Shown in pieces: positions 44,369 to 53,523 of a stretch of DNA of 64,000 nucleotides (position 1 is its first letter; every line of letters begins with the position of its first letter). The translations under genes and the position numbers were made by a program. The stretch is from Oscillospiraceae bacterium (GTDB lineage Bacteria > Bacillota > Clostridia > Oscillospirales > Acutalibacteraceae): contig WRBQ01000001.1 in NCBI GenBank assembly GCA_009784445.1, forward strand, positions 1 through 64,000. The letters are read 5' to 3'. The notes beneath the pieces were generated by a model. It ran no database searches, was not told the origin of the DNA, and saw nothing but the letters and a program-made list of their open reading frames with translations.

Positions 44369-45368
44369 GGTTTTCCTCTTTATCATTAGTCACTAAAAAT
44401 TCATCGCAGGGCATGTCTAGGGCTAACTTCAGCGCAACAATGCCGATTTCGATCATGCTGTCGTCGGGCTCTTTGGTGGTGATGCGCTGCATGCTTTTGC
44501 CGGGGAACGACAGCGCACGCGTGATGGGGTTGTTAATGTGCTTGCCTGCCAAGCGAATGAATTCGTAACCGAGCGCCATGAGAATGGGCATCATCAGCAG
44601 ACGAATGGGCATGCGGATGAGCAGGTTGTCGGCCGCCCACAATTGTGGCACCAACACCGAAAGCAATGCCGACACCAGAATGCTCAATAGAATCACCATG
44701 AAGATGAAGCTGGTGCCGCAGCGCGGATGCAAGCGGCTTTGCTTGCGCACGTTTTCCACGGTGAGGTCAAGCCCGGCTTCATAGGCGAAGATGGCTTTGT
44801 GCTCTGCGCCGTGGTAGGCAAACACGCGCTGGATGTCTTTGAGCAGCGAAGTGAGCCACATGTAGCCCACAAAAAGCATGATGCGAAACAGGCCTTCAAA
44901 CACTGCACGCCAGCCGATGTCGCCAAAGAACCGCAGCACAATTTGATCATAAAGCAGCGTGGGCAGCAGCAAAAACAGCCCCAGCATCAATACGATGCCC
45001 AGCACAGTGCCAATCACGCCGATCACTGACATCATCTTGGGACCAAAGTGTTTTTCAATCCAGCGGTCTAGTTTGCTTTCGGGCGGGCTTTCCTCCATAA
45101 TGCCATCCACGGCTTTTTCGGCGGACTCCATCAAGCATTTGATGCCAAAGGCCATGGAATGCACCAAGTTCACCGGTCCGCGAATCAGCGGCCAACCCAG
45201 CAGCTTGCACCTATCTTTTGGCAGGGTGATGGGTATAATTTTCGTTTCGATTTTGCCGTTTGGCAGGCGAATGGCTGTGGCGGCCTGTGTTGGGCCGCGC
45301 ATCATGATGCCTTCCATCAACGCTTCGCCGCCCACGGCGGGTTTTGCGGGGGGGTTCTCTTTTTTCAT
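44316..45368 (-). CDS. yqhQ: DUF1385 membrane protein YqhQ
   Basis: 350 residues. N-terminal GGEALMEGIMMRGPTQ is the family signature; four or five membrane helices and the motif YHGAEHKAI follow. Commonly encoded just upstream of prmC in Clostridia, as here. Function unresolved. The C-terminal acidic tail (about 20 residues) overlaps prmC. Confidence 0.9.
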   Translation of the reverse strand: MKKENPPAKPAVGGEALMEGIMMRGPTQAATAIRLPNGKIETKIIPITLPKDRCKLLGWPLIRGPVNLVHSMAFGIKCLMESAEKAVDGIMEESPPESKLDRWIEKHFGPKMMSVIGVIGTVLGIVLMLGLFLLLPTLLYDQIVLRFFGDIGWRAVFEGLFRIMLFVGYMWLTSLLKDIQRVFAYHGAEHKAIFAYEAGLDLTVENVRKQSRLHPRCGTSFIFMVILLSILVSALLSVLVPQLWAADNLLIRMPIRLLMMPILMALGYEFIRLAGKHINNPITRALSFPGKSMQRITTKEPDDSMIEIGIVALKLALDMPCDEFLVTNDKEENHDATPSDEPSEENTDTL

Positions 45369-45402
45369 GCTATTCTCTTTCTGTGTTTTGGTATGATTTA
45401 CT

Positions 45403-46455
45403 CTATGCCAACGGAAACGTCATATACACGCTTAGCCCTTGCCCGGGTGCGGTTTCAAATTCAAGGGTGGCATGGTGGGCGCGCAAAATTTCCTCTACCA
45501 CCGCAAGACCAATGCCGCTGCCAGGCGTGTTTGCCGCAGCTTTGTAGAACTTTTCGGTGATGTGCGGCAGGTGCTCAGCGGCAATGCCGCAGCCGGTGTC
45601 GCTGATTTCCACGTTCAGGTGCTTAGTTTCGGTGCTAAACTGCGCGGTGACGTTAATTACGCCGCCTTGCGGGGTGTGCTTAAAGGCGTTATCGAGCAAA
45701 TTGATGAACACTTGCCGCAGCCGCGCGGCGTCACCTAGCACGGGCGCCGGCACATCCGGGGTGTTGGACTGCAAGGAAATGCCATCACGCGCGGCGCGTT
45801 GTTCGCAGAAGAAATAGACCACTTCGTCAAGCTCGGCCAAGAGATCCACTGCTTCGTGGTCGGGTGCCTGTTGACTTTCCTGCATGCGTGAAAAGTCCAG
45901 CAGCTGCATCACCAGGTTATCCAGCCGGGTGGTTTCGTCGATAATCACCCCAAGCCCGCGGCGAACCAAAACAGGGTCGGGAATGTCGTTTTGCACTAAG
46001 GTTTCGCTCCAGCCTTTGATGGCAGTGAGCGGCGTACGCAGTTCATGCGACACGGTGGACATGAACTCGCTTTTGGTGCGCTCGGCAAGGGCGAGACGCT
46101 CGGCCATGCTGTTGATTTGTGCGGCTAGCAGGTGCATTTCGCTTTGCTTTTTGGGCAATTCTCCTACGCGAACGTCATAATCCCCGCGTGCGATGGCCTG
46201 CGCTGCCTGCTGCACTTGTTCAATGGGCTGCATCAGCGCGCGTCGCAGTTTACTTACACAAACGAAAAGCGCAATCACCAACACAAGCCAAGCTACGGCC
46301 AAGCCAATGCTGATGTGCAGCAGCACCTGTGGTTGTTGCTCGCGGCCAAGCAGTGAAAGCATCAGTGCGATGAACACGCAGCCAAACAGCACGGCAATGG
46401 ACACCACGGCAAACGCCATGCTGCGATTTATGGACTTTGTGCGGTTGTCTTTCAT
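45403..46455 (-). CDS. Sensor histidine kinase
   Basis: 350 residues. Two membrane helices (about 14-35 and 45-66) with almost no extracellular loop, HAMP (about 67-120), HisKA with phospho-acceptor in SHELRTPLTAIKG and HATPase with DTGCGIA and GSGIGLAVV. The very short sensor loop suggests sensing in or at the membrane. Partner of the response regulator directly upstream at 46499. Confidence 0.92.
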   Translation of the reverse strand: MKDNRTKSINRSMAFAVVSIAVLFGCVFIALMLSLLGREQQPQVLLHISIGLAVAWLVLVIALFVCVSKLRRALMQPIEQVQQAAQAIARGDYDVRVGELPKKQSEMHLLAAQINSMAERLALAERTKSEFMSTVSHELRTPLTAIKGWSETLVQNDIPDPVLVRRGLGVIIDETTRLDNLVMQLLDFSRMQESQQAPDHEAVDLLAELDEVVYFFCEQRAARDGISLQSNTPDVPAPVLGDAARLRQVFINLLDNAFKHTPQGGVINVTAQFSTETKHLNVEISDTGCGIAAEHLPHITEKFYKAAANTPGSGIGLAVVEEILRAHHATLEFETAPGQGLSVYMTFPLA

Positions 46456-46479
46456 AGCATACCTTCGCTTTCATCAACT

Positions 46480-46507
46480 AATCACTAACCACTGACCACT
46501 AATCACT
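46480..46507. repeat. Heptamer repeat between response regulator and kinase
   Basis: Units AATCACT, AACCACT, GACCACT, AATCACT. The response-regulator gene ends in it: its last codons (FSD) and stop TAG come from repeat units. Confidence 0.85.
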
Positions 46508-47206
46508 AAACTTATAGCCCTGCCCCCACACCGTGGCAATGCGCTGCGGATTGGAGGGATCATCCTCGATCTTCAGGCGCAGGCGGCGCACGTTTACGTC
46601 CACGATTTTGGCGTCAGCAAAGCTGGCGTCGCCCCAAACCTCTGCAAAAATTTCCACGCGGCTGAGTTCTTTGCCCGGGTTTTGCATGAACAGTTCCATC
46701 AGCGCAAGTTCGATGTTGGTTAATTCTATGCGTGCACCGTTGCGTTTTAGCCATCTTCCGCGCATATCTAGCAGAAATTCGCCGCTTTGCAGCACACTGG
46801 ACGGCGACTTTGCCGGTGCAGGCATGTTCACGCGCCGCAGCACAGACTCCACACGTGCGCGTAATTCGCTGGGCGAAAACGGCTTGGTGATGTAATCATC
46901 CGCGCCCGAAAGCAGCCCCTGCACTTTGTCATCTTCCTGTGATTTTGCCGACAAAAAGATGATGCCAATGCGTGGGTTTTGCTCGCGAATGCGCTGTGCC
47001 AATTCCAAGCCATCTAGTTCGGGCATCATGATATCCAGCAATGCAAGATCAAACTCGCCTTCCTCGGCCAAGTAGGTTTCCCAAGCTTCGGCGCCGTTGG
47101 TGGCCTGCACAATGTCTGCACCGGTGGCTGCCAAATTCAGCACCACCATGTCGCGGATATTCTGTTCATCTTCTGCCACCAAAATGCGGCGGGAGGGTGT
47201 GTTCAT
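46499..47206 (-). CDS. OmpR-family response regulator
   Basis: 235 residues. Receiver with acidic pair (VAEDEQN), phospho-acceptor in LALLDIMMPELDG and Lys in YITKPFSP; winged-helix output domain ending VWGQGYKFSD. Acts with the kinase at 45403. Target genes unknown. Followed upstream by a composite repeat. Confidence 0.93.
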   Translation of the reverse strand: MNTPSRRILVAEDEQNIRDMVVLNLAATGADIVQATNGAEAWETYLAEEGEFDLALLDIMMPELDGLELAQRIREQNPRIGIIFLSAKSQEDDKVQGLLSGADDYITKPFSPSELRARVESVLRRVNMPAPAKSPSSVLQSGEFLLDMRGRWLKRNGARIELTNIELALMELFMQNPGKELSRVEIFAEVWGDASFADAKIVDVNVRRLRLKIEDDPSNPQRIATVWGQGYKFSD

Positions 47207-47220
47207 GCGAGGACTCCTTT

Positions 47221-47315
47221 TCTGTTCTTTTTTTGCAAAAAAAGAACCAAAAAAACCTATGCGCTTCGCGGGGGATTTTTATGGGCCTAGAATAGAATGC
47301 AGCGAAGCGACTTGC
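47221..47315 (-). repeat. Composite repeat between response regulator and cdaR
   Basis: T7-GC-A7 palindrome with CCAAAAAAACCTA and GCGCTTCGCG (47221-47270), then AATAGAATGCAGCGAAGCGA (47289-47315). Reaches to the cdaR stop. Confidence 0.75.
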
Positions 47316-47321
47316 TCGCCG

Positions 47322-48590
47322 CTAGGTGTCCGTCAGTTGCGCGGTTACGAAGTGTTCGCCGAAGGCCCAAGTGCCGCCTTGGCGCGTGCTAATGTGCAGC
47401 GGCAGGCGGTGTGTGCCCGGGGTGAGGTCGTCGCTAAGCAGGGCCACGGCGGTGATATCTTGCGCGGTCATTTCACTCAGAATTGCCTCTGGGCCAACAA
47501 TGGTGATGCCCGCAGCGCTGCCAAATGTGGCGGTGAAAGGGCTGCCATCTGGCAGGCGAATTTGTGCGGCAGGCAACATGAAAGACGTCATATCATAGCC
47601 TTGCAGGTCAACTTCTACTTCGAAATAATCCACTTGGGTGAAGAAGTGTACCTCGGAGATTTCACTTGCAGCAAAGCGGAAACGATTGTTGCTTGGCGAA
47701 AGCTGATGCGCATGAATTTGGCCGATGATGAACGCGCTATACTCTTCGGGCACATTGGCGGCAGCGGCATTCACACGGCTTGGAGTGATGCTAAAACTCG
47801 GTTGCGCGGCCGAAGGAATGCCAGTGAAGGTCACGCCGGTATCCATTTGTGCAATTTGCCACACAGGCTGCACGGCGCTGATTTCAGGCTGACCACCGTT
47901 GAAGGTGAGGTAACTGAGACGCACGCCGTTTTGGTCATAGGCGGCTAAATAAGCGTCGTCAAAGCGAGTAGTTTCATTCAGGGTTAGGTCGTGCTCAAAG
48001 CGTGCATATACCACGTCAATGCGCTGCACAATGCTTTGTGGACCACTGACCTGCACGGTGGGGTGCAGCAAAAATGGTTCGGCGGCAAAATAGCCTTCTT
48101 GCACCATGGCGTTAGAAATATCGAGCGTTAGGGTGAAGAAATCTTCACTGGGATGGTCGAAGAACAACCAAGGGGCTTGCATGGGTTCGTGGTCGATAAT
48201 TTGCACGCGGTCGTTGGTGGTGGTGACGCGGATTTCGGGCATCACTGGCCCGCTTTGGAAAATATCGCCGAGCACCACAAAGGCTTCAATGTCTGCCGCG
48301 GTGATGATTTCGTTGCGCGCGGCACGCACGGTTACATCAATGGTCAATTCATGTGGGTTATCTGCGGGGGTTTGCCAAAACGGTTGCAAGTGCTGCGCGG
48401 TTGGCGGCAGGGAGCTTACATCAAAATTAACCGTGATGCCGGTGATAATACGGTCTTGGTTTTCGCCACCCACCACGGCAAACATCACCCAAACAATCAC
48501 AGCAAGAATCAGTGAAATGGCTGCAGCAAAGCGTTTGTTGTGCCATAACTGCGGCGAGATAATGGGGCGGCGTTCTTTTTTTGCACTCAT
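47322..48590 (-). CDS. cdaR: YbbR-domain protein CdaR
   Basis: 422 residues. One N-terminal membrane helix (RFAAAISLILAVIVWVMFAVVGG) and several extracytoplasmic YbbR repeats (for example LTIDVTVRAARNEIITAADIEAF). CdaR regulates the diadenylate cyclase CdaA. Its ATG overlaps the cdaA stop by 1 bp (TAATG). glmM, the usual third gene, does not follow; instead comes a two-component system. Confidence 0.88.
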   Translation of the reverse strand: MSAKKERRPIISPQLWHNKRFAAAISLILAVIVWVMFAVVGGENQDRIITGITVNFDVSSLPPTAQHLQPFWQTPADNPHELTIDVTVRAARNEIITAADIEAFVVLGDIFQSGPVMPEIRVTTTNDRVQIIDHEPMQAPWLFFDHPSEDFFTLTLDISNAMVQEGYFAAEPFLLHPTVQVSGPQSIVQRIDVVYARFEHDLTLNETTRFDDAYLAAYDQNGVRLSYLTFNGGQPEISAVQPVWQIAQMDTGVTFTGIPSAAQPSFSITPSRVNAAAANVPEEYSAFIIGQIHAHQLSPSNNRFRFAASEISEVHFFTQVDYFEVEVDLQGYDMTSFMLPAAQIRLPDGSPFTATFGSAAGITIVGPEAILSEMTAQDITAVALLSDDLTPGTHRLPLHISTRQGGTWAFGEHFVTAQLTDT

Positions 48591-49480
48591 TAGCGGCCCC
48601 CTTTCTTGCGGCGATTTAGCACAAAGCGTTTACTGGTGGTGTCGCCCTCTAGCAACAGGCCGCGCAGGCTTTGCCCCGCTTCCTCGGGGGTGATGCCCCA
48701 GCGCAGTTCACCTTTGTAGGCCAGCGAAACATGTCCGGTTTCTTCGCTAACCACACAGACCATGGCGTCGCTTTGTTCGCTCATGCCAATGGCGGCGCGG
48801 TGGCGGGTGCCAAAGTCGCTTTCCACTTCGCTGTCTTGCGGCAGCGGCAAGATGCAGCCAGCAGCCAGAATGCGTCCACGGCGGATAATCACTGCGCCGT
48901 CGTGCAGCGGTGCTTTGTTGTGAAAGATATTGTGCAGCAGCTCGCGGCTAACCACGGCTTTGAGCAACGTGCCGGTTTTGGCGATTTCGCCCAGCTGGGT
49001 CACGCCCTCAAACACGATGAGCGCGCCGGTGCGGTTTTTGCTAAACTGCCGCAGCACCTCGCAGATAGTATGAATGGCTTTTTCGATTTCTTCTTGCTCG
49101 CGCTCGGTTTTGTTTTGCTGCTGCAGGAACTTGAGATTGGTGACCGGGTTGCGACCAAGGCGCTCAAACACGGTGCGGATTTCCGGCTGAAACAATACCA
49201 CCAGCAAAACAATGGCGTTGTTCATCACTTGGCGGAAGATGAAGCCGCTGGCTTCCATGTTTAGCGCACCGGCGATTAGCGCAACAATGGCCACCAAAAA
49301 CACGCCCTTAAGCAGCTGCATGCCGCGTGTTTGGCGTATGAGACGTATGAGTCCGTAAATCATTAGGGCAACGAGCAAAATATCTAATGCATCGCGGAAG
49401 TGAAAGGTGCTAATAACTACCCAAACCTGCGCGAAAAAATGGCTGATTGCGCCGATGACTGTGCCGAAAAAGTCAAGCAT
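48590..49480 (-). CDS. cdaA: Diadenylate cyclase CdaA
   Basis: 296-residue membrane enzyme making the second messenger c-di-AMP from two ATP. Three N-terminal membrane segments, then the DAC domain with LHDGAVIIRRGRI (DGA motif) and GTRHRAAIG (RHR motif). The C-terminal tail after ITPEEAGQSLRGLL is basic. Forms an operon with cdaR. Confidence 0.95.
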   Translation of the reverse strand: MLDFFGTVIGAISHFFAQVWVVISTFHFRDALDILLVALMIYGLIRLIRQTRGMQLLKGVFLVAIVALIAGALNMEASGFIFRQVMNNAIVLLVVLFQPEIRTVFERLGRNPVTNLKFLQQQNKTEREQEEIEKAIHTICEVLRQFSKNRTGALIVFEGVTQLGEIAKTGTLLKAVVSRELLHNIFHNKAPLHDGAVIIRRGRILAAGCILPLPQDSEVESDFGTRHRAAIGMSEQSDAMVCVVSEETGHVSLAYKGELRWGITPEEAGQSLRGLLLEGDTTSKRFVLNRRKKGGR

Positions 49481-49499
49481 ATGTGTCCTCCGTGCTGCG

Positions 49500-49985
49500 T
49501 TAATTCGTTAATAATACCACCGCATGTGCGGCAATCCCCTGCTGTGCGCCGGTGAAGCCCAAGCCTTCTTCAGTGGTGGCTTTCACGTTCACTTGGTTGA
49601 TGCGCAACTTGCAGGTGCGTATAAGATTCATTTGCATGGCTGCAATGTGCGGGGCAAGCTTGGGCGCTTGGGCAACGATTGTGCTATCGATGTTGCTGAT
49701 GGCATAGCCCGCCTTGGAAATCTTCTTGCAGACCTCGTGCAGCAGCACTAGGCTGTCGGCGTCTTTGTAAGTGTCATCGCTGGGCGGAAAGTGCTGCCCG
49801 ATGTCGCCCAGTGCGGCGGCGCCCAGCAGGGCATCCATGATGGCGTGCGCTAGGACGTCGGCGTCGCTGTGGCCGTCTAGGCCCATGTCGTGCGGAATTT
49901 CCACGCCGCCTAGCACAAGCTTGCGCCCGGGCACCAAGCGGTGCACGTCATAACCGTGGCCGATGCGAAAGTGTGGCATGCGCAT
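49500..49985 (-). CDS. ispF: 2-C-methyl-D-erythritol 2,4-cyclodiphosphate synthase
   Basis: 161-residue MEP-pathway enzyme for isoprenoid precursors. Metal-binding [14 protein letters not shown] and [22 protein letters not shown] are clear. ATG 49985 has GGAGG 6 nt upstream and overlaps the end of the RNase M5-like gene by 38 bp. Confidence 0.96.
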   Translation of the reverse strand: MRMPHFRIGHGYDVHRLVPGRKLVLGGVEIPHDMGLDGHSDADVLAHAIMDALLGAAALGDIGQHFPPSDDTYKDADSLVLLHEVCKKISKAGYAISNIDSTIVAQAPKLAPHIAAMQMNLIRTCKLRINQVNVKATTEEGLGFTGAQQGIAAHAVVLLTN

Positions 49986-50547
49986 ATTCTTCCTCCGTCA
50001 CAATGGCACAAAAGTGGTTGATGCTGAGGTGTTCGGGCAAATCCAGTGCACGCAGCAGGTTTGCATAACGTGCTTTGGCACCGGGCTTGCCCGAAAACCC
50101 ATCGCGGTAAAGTTGCAGTTTGGTGATTGGTAGGGGCGCGCATTGCGCGTCCGCGCCTGCGGCGAGCAGGTTGCTATGGTTTTCATTAGGCAACGGACGG
50201 CCAATGGCCGCCCCTACAAGCCCTGCACGTTCAAACGCGAATAAAATCGCGGCGTTGTCGGTGTCTTCCACTTCAATGGTTGCGCGGGGCACAAACACGT
50301 GGGTGATTTGCTGCGCAGGGATGTGTTGGCAGATGAAGTTGCGAATTTGCATGCCGGCGGGGTCGCTATCGGTAACGATAATGAGTCCGCGTTGCTGGGC
50401 CAGCTTGCCAAACAGTTTGCGGCGTGCAGCGTTGTTGTAAATCTGAAAGCCATGGGTAGGCAGAATTAGCGTGTCGAAGATGCCTTGCAGGCGTTGCACG
50501 TCATGTTTGCCTTCGCACAGTATGACCTCAGGCAATGGGATTTTCAT
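49948..50547 (-). CDS. RNase M5-like Toprim protein (DUF4093)
   Basis: 199 residues. N-terminal Toprim domain ([30 protein letters not shown]), as in ribonuclease M5, which matures 5S rRNA. C-terminal DUF4093-like part ([26 protein letters not shown]). Between the two, about 32 residues ([17 protein letters not shown] ... DAQCAPLPI) are encoded by a complete BIME, read in frame. ATG 50547 has AGAGGAAG upstream. Whether the enzyme remains active is unknown; the catalytic acidic residues are intact. Confidence 0.82.
   Translation of the reverse strand: MKIPLPEVILCEGKHDVQRLQGIFDTLILPTHGFQIYNNAARRKLFGKLAQQRGLIIVTDSDPAGMQIRNFICQHIPAQQITHVFVPRATIEVEDTDNAAILFAFERAGLVGAAIGRPLPNENHSNLLAAGADAQCAPLPITKLQLYRDGFSGKPGAKARYANLLRALDLPEHLSINHFCAIVTEEEYAHATLSHRPRL
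50130..50217. repeat. BIME inside the RNase M5-like gene
   Basis: REP units 50130-50153 (arms GCGC) and 50194-50217 (arms GGCC), GTAG feet outermost, matching the intergenic copies. The linker contains TAATGAAAACCATA on the minus strand, a string also found beside the repeat in dnaE (3106-3119). Confidence 0.93.
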
Positions 50548-50565
50548 GGCTTCCTCTTTCAAAAA

Positions 50566-51606
50566 CTAGGATGGGTTGCCGCGAAGCGCCAAAAGGCCGA
50601 TCACACATTGTTCCATCACCAATCTATTGTCCATCGCGGAGCTTTTCAGGCGGCGGTCGGCTTGGTCGAGGATATCGAGGCTGCGGCGAATTTGGGTGTA
50701 GCTCATGCGCTGCGCCATGCGGCCTGCGTTTTGCAGGCGAAATGTTTTGCCCTTGTAGTCAAACAACTGCGCGGGTGCTTCAGCGGATTTGCCGCTGTTC
50801 ATGGCCGCCCATGCGCGATACAGGTCAACATAGTTTGCCACCAGTGAACCAAGCAGCAGTTGCGGCGCAATCTTTTGGGTGAATAGTTCATCCAGCAGGC
50901 GCAGCGCAACGGTGCCATTGCCCGCTGTCACGGCTTTGACCATGTCAAAGCTTTTGGCGTCGACTGATTTCACGCAAACTTCATCGATGTGCGCGCGTGA
51001 TATCTCCCCTGCTGCGAACGCGCAAAGCTTGGCCAGCTCGTTTTGCAGCAGATTGAGGTCGCCGCCCACACACTGGATGAAGTAGTCGGCCGTTTGGCGA
51101 TCGATCGTGCAACCGCGGCTTTTCACACCTGCTGCCACTAGCTTGAGCACAGAAGCACTGTCTGGCGCGTTAAGCTCGGCCACGTGGCCGCTTTTGTTGA
51201 TGGCTGCGGTGAGCGTCTTGCTTTTCTTGGGCTTGAAATCCACGCTGTCTTGCCAGAAAATCAGCACGCAATGCTCGGGCAAGTCTGCAAGCCAAGCAGC
51301 GAAATCTTCGTCTTTGTCATAGCTATCTAGCGCAAAATCGCGCACCAAGATGCAAGTGCGTTCGCTGCCCCAAGGCACGGCCTCCACGGCTTGCGCGAGG
51401 TCATTGAGGCTTACATCCTTGCCCTCAAAGCGGTGAAAATTGAAGTCACGAGCCGTTTCATCCACCGCGGCATGGCTAAGTTGCCGTGCAAAATGCTGTT
51501 TAAGATAGGCTTCACCTCCGCAAATCACGTATAGGCGTGCGAATTGCTTGTCGTTAATATGCTGTTTGAGTGTGGCTTGGTCAATCAAAGTGCAACACTC
51601 TCCCAT
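50566..51606 (-). CDS. holA: DNA polymerase III delta subunit
   Basis: 346-residue clamp-loader subunit. Family stretches: ARLYVICGGEAYLKQHFARQL, NFHRFEGKDVSL and the AAA-like lid LSEL-type region GGDLNLLQNELAKLCAFA. Start is ambiguous: ATG 51606 or TTG 51588, the latter with GGGAGAG upstream. Overlaps the end of comEC. comEC-holA order is common in Firmicutes. Confidence 0.92.
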   Translation of the reverse strand: MGECCTLIDQATLKQHINDKQFARLYVICGGEAYLKQHFARQLSHAAVDETARDFNFHRFEGKDVSLNDLAQAVEAVPWGSERTCILVRDFALDSYDKDEDFAAWLADLPEHCVLIFWQDSVDFKPKKSKTLTAAINKSGHVAELNAPDSASVLKLVAAGVKSRGCTIDRQTADYFIQCVGGDLNLLQNELAKLCAFAAGEISRAHIDEVCVKSVDAKSFDMVKAVTAGNGTVALRLLDELFTQKIAPQLLLGSLVANYVDLYRAWAAMNSGKSAEAPAQLFDYKGKTFRLQNAGRMAQRMSYTQIRRSLDILDQADRRLKSSAMDNRLVMEQCVIGLLALRGNPS

Positions 51607-53431
51607 TCCATTCCAAAATTATTCTGCCGTCGTACAAAATGCCGGTGAGGTCGTCCCACAGCCCAAAACGTGTGCCGCCGGACGGCAGGTCAATCGTGTC
51701 AATCAGCAGCGCAATGGGGATGTCGCGTTGCAGTTCGGGCGCGCCGGCGGTGTGTTCGCGCTGCGTGGTGGGCAACACCATCACCTGTAGTTCACGCTGG
51801 CCGCGCAGTTGCATCTCTCGCTTGGCGGCACGGGCATCGCCCGCACCGAGCAAAGCCGCGCGATATCCTTGGCTGACCAGATAACTGCCCTCGGTCAGCT
51901 GCGTGACGTGAATCTCATTGCGCACTAGGTGGCTAGGCAGCCAGCCGCCAATCATCATGAACACGGCAACAGCCAAGGTGGTGTAGCGCAGCGGCACGGG
52001 GCGCTTGAGGTAGCGCAAAATCAGTGCGGCTGCGGCAACCGCTGCGCAAATGCCAAACGCAAAAGCCAGTGACTGCATGTCACCCTGCAAACGTGGCGCG
52101 GCAAGGCCTGCCATCCAGTTGGTGCTCCACATCATGAAGTTTGCCAGCTGAGTAGCTAGCCACATCAGCGGCGGCCAAGGCAGAAACACCGTGATGCCGG
52201 ACAGAATCATCGCCGGGCCAACCAATGGGGTGAGAATCATGTTGGCGGGGAAGCTTAGCAGCGAAGTGCCGCCGGGCAGCCGCAACAAGGTGATAGGCAA
52301 AGTGAGTGCCAGTGCCGCCATGGTGACGGCCAATGGCTCGGCGAAAAACTTGGGCAGGCGCAGCTGCTTGTGCAGCGGTTTTGCCATGCGGTTAGCGAAT
52401 AGCACAATGCCCAGTGTGGCCGCAAACGAAAGCTGCAGGCCAATGTGCCCCGCAGAAAGCGGATCTATGGTCAGCAGCACAATTGCTGCAAGGCCAAGCG
52501 AATTCAGTGCGTCGGCGCGGCGGTTGAAGAGCTCGCCGCCGAGCATAATGAGCATCATGATGCCCGCACGCACACACGACGGCGTGAATCCCGTGAGCGC
52601 CATGAACATCAGCACAAAGGTTGCGCAAGCGCAAACTGCAAGCTTATCGTTCACGCGTAGTGCACGCAGCGCCTTGAGCAACGTCCACGCCAACACAGAC
52701 ATATGCAGGCCGCTCACACTAAAAATGTGCCACTTGCCGGTGATGCGGAAATCTGCACCCGTGGCCCAGCTGATGCCGCTTTGGTCGCCCAGCAACATGG
52801 CACGAAACAGCGCAGACTCCTCGCCGGGATAAAGCGCCGTAAGCTGCTGTTGCATGTGCCGTTGCAGGCGCAAAATTGGCTGCATGGGATGGAATGAATC
52901 GCGCGGGATGACTTGGTAAGGCTCGTCCACCCAGCGGTGCATGAACGTGCCCAAATAAACACCGCGGGCGCGATGCACTTGCAGCATGTCGGGGTCGTCG
53001 CCGCCGAGTAGAAAAATGTTGCCGGTGAAGATGATGTCGTCGTATGGCTGCGCATAAACCGGCATGGGAGAACTTAAACGCATGCGTAGGTTCACGGGCT
53101 GGCCGTCAATCTCCCAAGCACGCAGTTGATAGTAGTGCCTGCCAAAGCGGGCGTCGGCGTTGCTGGTGATGGTTGCGCGAATCTCCACGCCTTGTGCGGT
53201 ATGTTGTAGTGCGGGGTAATACACCATGGCCAGTTGCACAATTAGCAGCAAGCAAGCTAGGAGCCCAGCAGTTGCTGCCATAGCAAAGACTTTTCGGCGC
53301 AGGATGAGGGTGATCACCAGTGCCAAGGCAAAGCTGCCCAGCGCAACGAACACCGCCCATTCGGGCAGAAAGAACAGAAGAGCCAAGGTTAACAGCATCG
53401 TGTAGCCGATGATGGCAAATGGTCTGGACAT
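51581..53431 (-). CDS. comEC: ComEC/Rec2 DNA-uptake channel protein, lacking a full nuclease domain
   Basis: 616 residues. N-terminal membrane helices, DUF4131/OB part (about 60-170), and the competence core with FSVSGLHMSVLAW, GFTPSCVRAGIMMLIM and repeated membrane helices to about residue 500. Full-length ComEC has a C-terminal metallo-beta-lactamase domain (about 250 residues); here only about 115 residues remain and no HxHxDH motif is seen. Expected to form the DNA translocation pore; cleavage may be done by another protein. Confidence 0.88.
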   Translation of the reverse strand: MSRPFAIIGYTMLLTLALLFFLPEWAVFVALGSFALALVITLILRRKVFAMAATAGLLACLLLIVQLAMVYYPALQHTAQGVEIRATITSNADARFGRHYYQLRAWEIDGQPVNLRMRLSSPMPVYAQPYDDIIFTGNIFLLGGDDPDMLQVHRARGVYLGTFMHRWVDEPYQVIPRDSFHPMQPILRLQRHMQQQLTALYPGEESALFRAMLLGDQSGISWATGADFRITGKWHIFSVSGLHMSVLAWTLLKALRALRVNDKLAVCACATFVLMFMALTGFTPSCVRAGIMMLIMLGGELFNRRADALNSLGLAAIVLLTIDPLSAGHIGLQLSFAATLGIVLFANRMAKPLHKQLRLPKFFAEPLAVTMAALALTLPITLLRLPGGTSLLSFPANMILTPLVGPAMILSGITVFLPWPPLMWLATQLANFMMWSTNWMAGLAAPRLQGDMQSLAFAFGICAAVAAAALILRYLKRPVPLRYTTLAVAVFMMIGGWLPSHLVRNEIHVTQLTEGSYLVSQGYRAALLGAGDARAAKREMQLRGQRELQVMVLPTTQREHTAGAPELQRDIPIALLIDTIDLPSGGTRFGLWDDLTGILYDGRIILEWNGRVLHFD

Positions 53432-53447
53432 AAGTTACAATCCATGT

Positions 53448-53520
53448 GTAGGGGCGCGCATTGCGCGTCCGTGATTTTGATGGTATTTTCAGGTGACGGA
53501 CGGCCAATGGCCACCCCTAC
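53448..53520. repeat. BIME between comEC and the HIT gene
   Basis: REP units 53448-53471 and 53497-53520. It lies directly downstream of the HIT gene stop and just upstream of comEC. Confidence 0.92.
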
Positions 53521-53523
53521 TGA

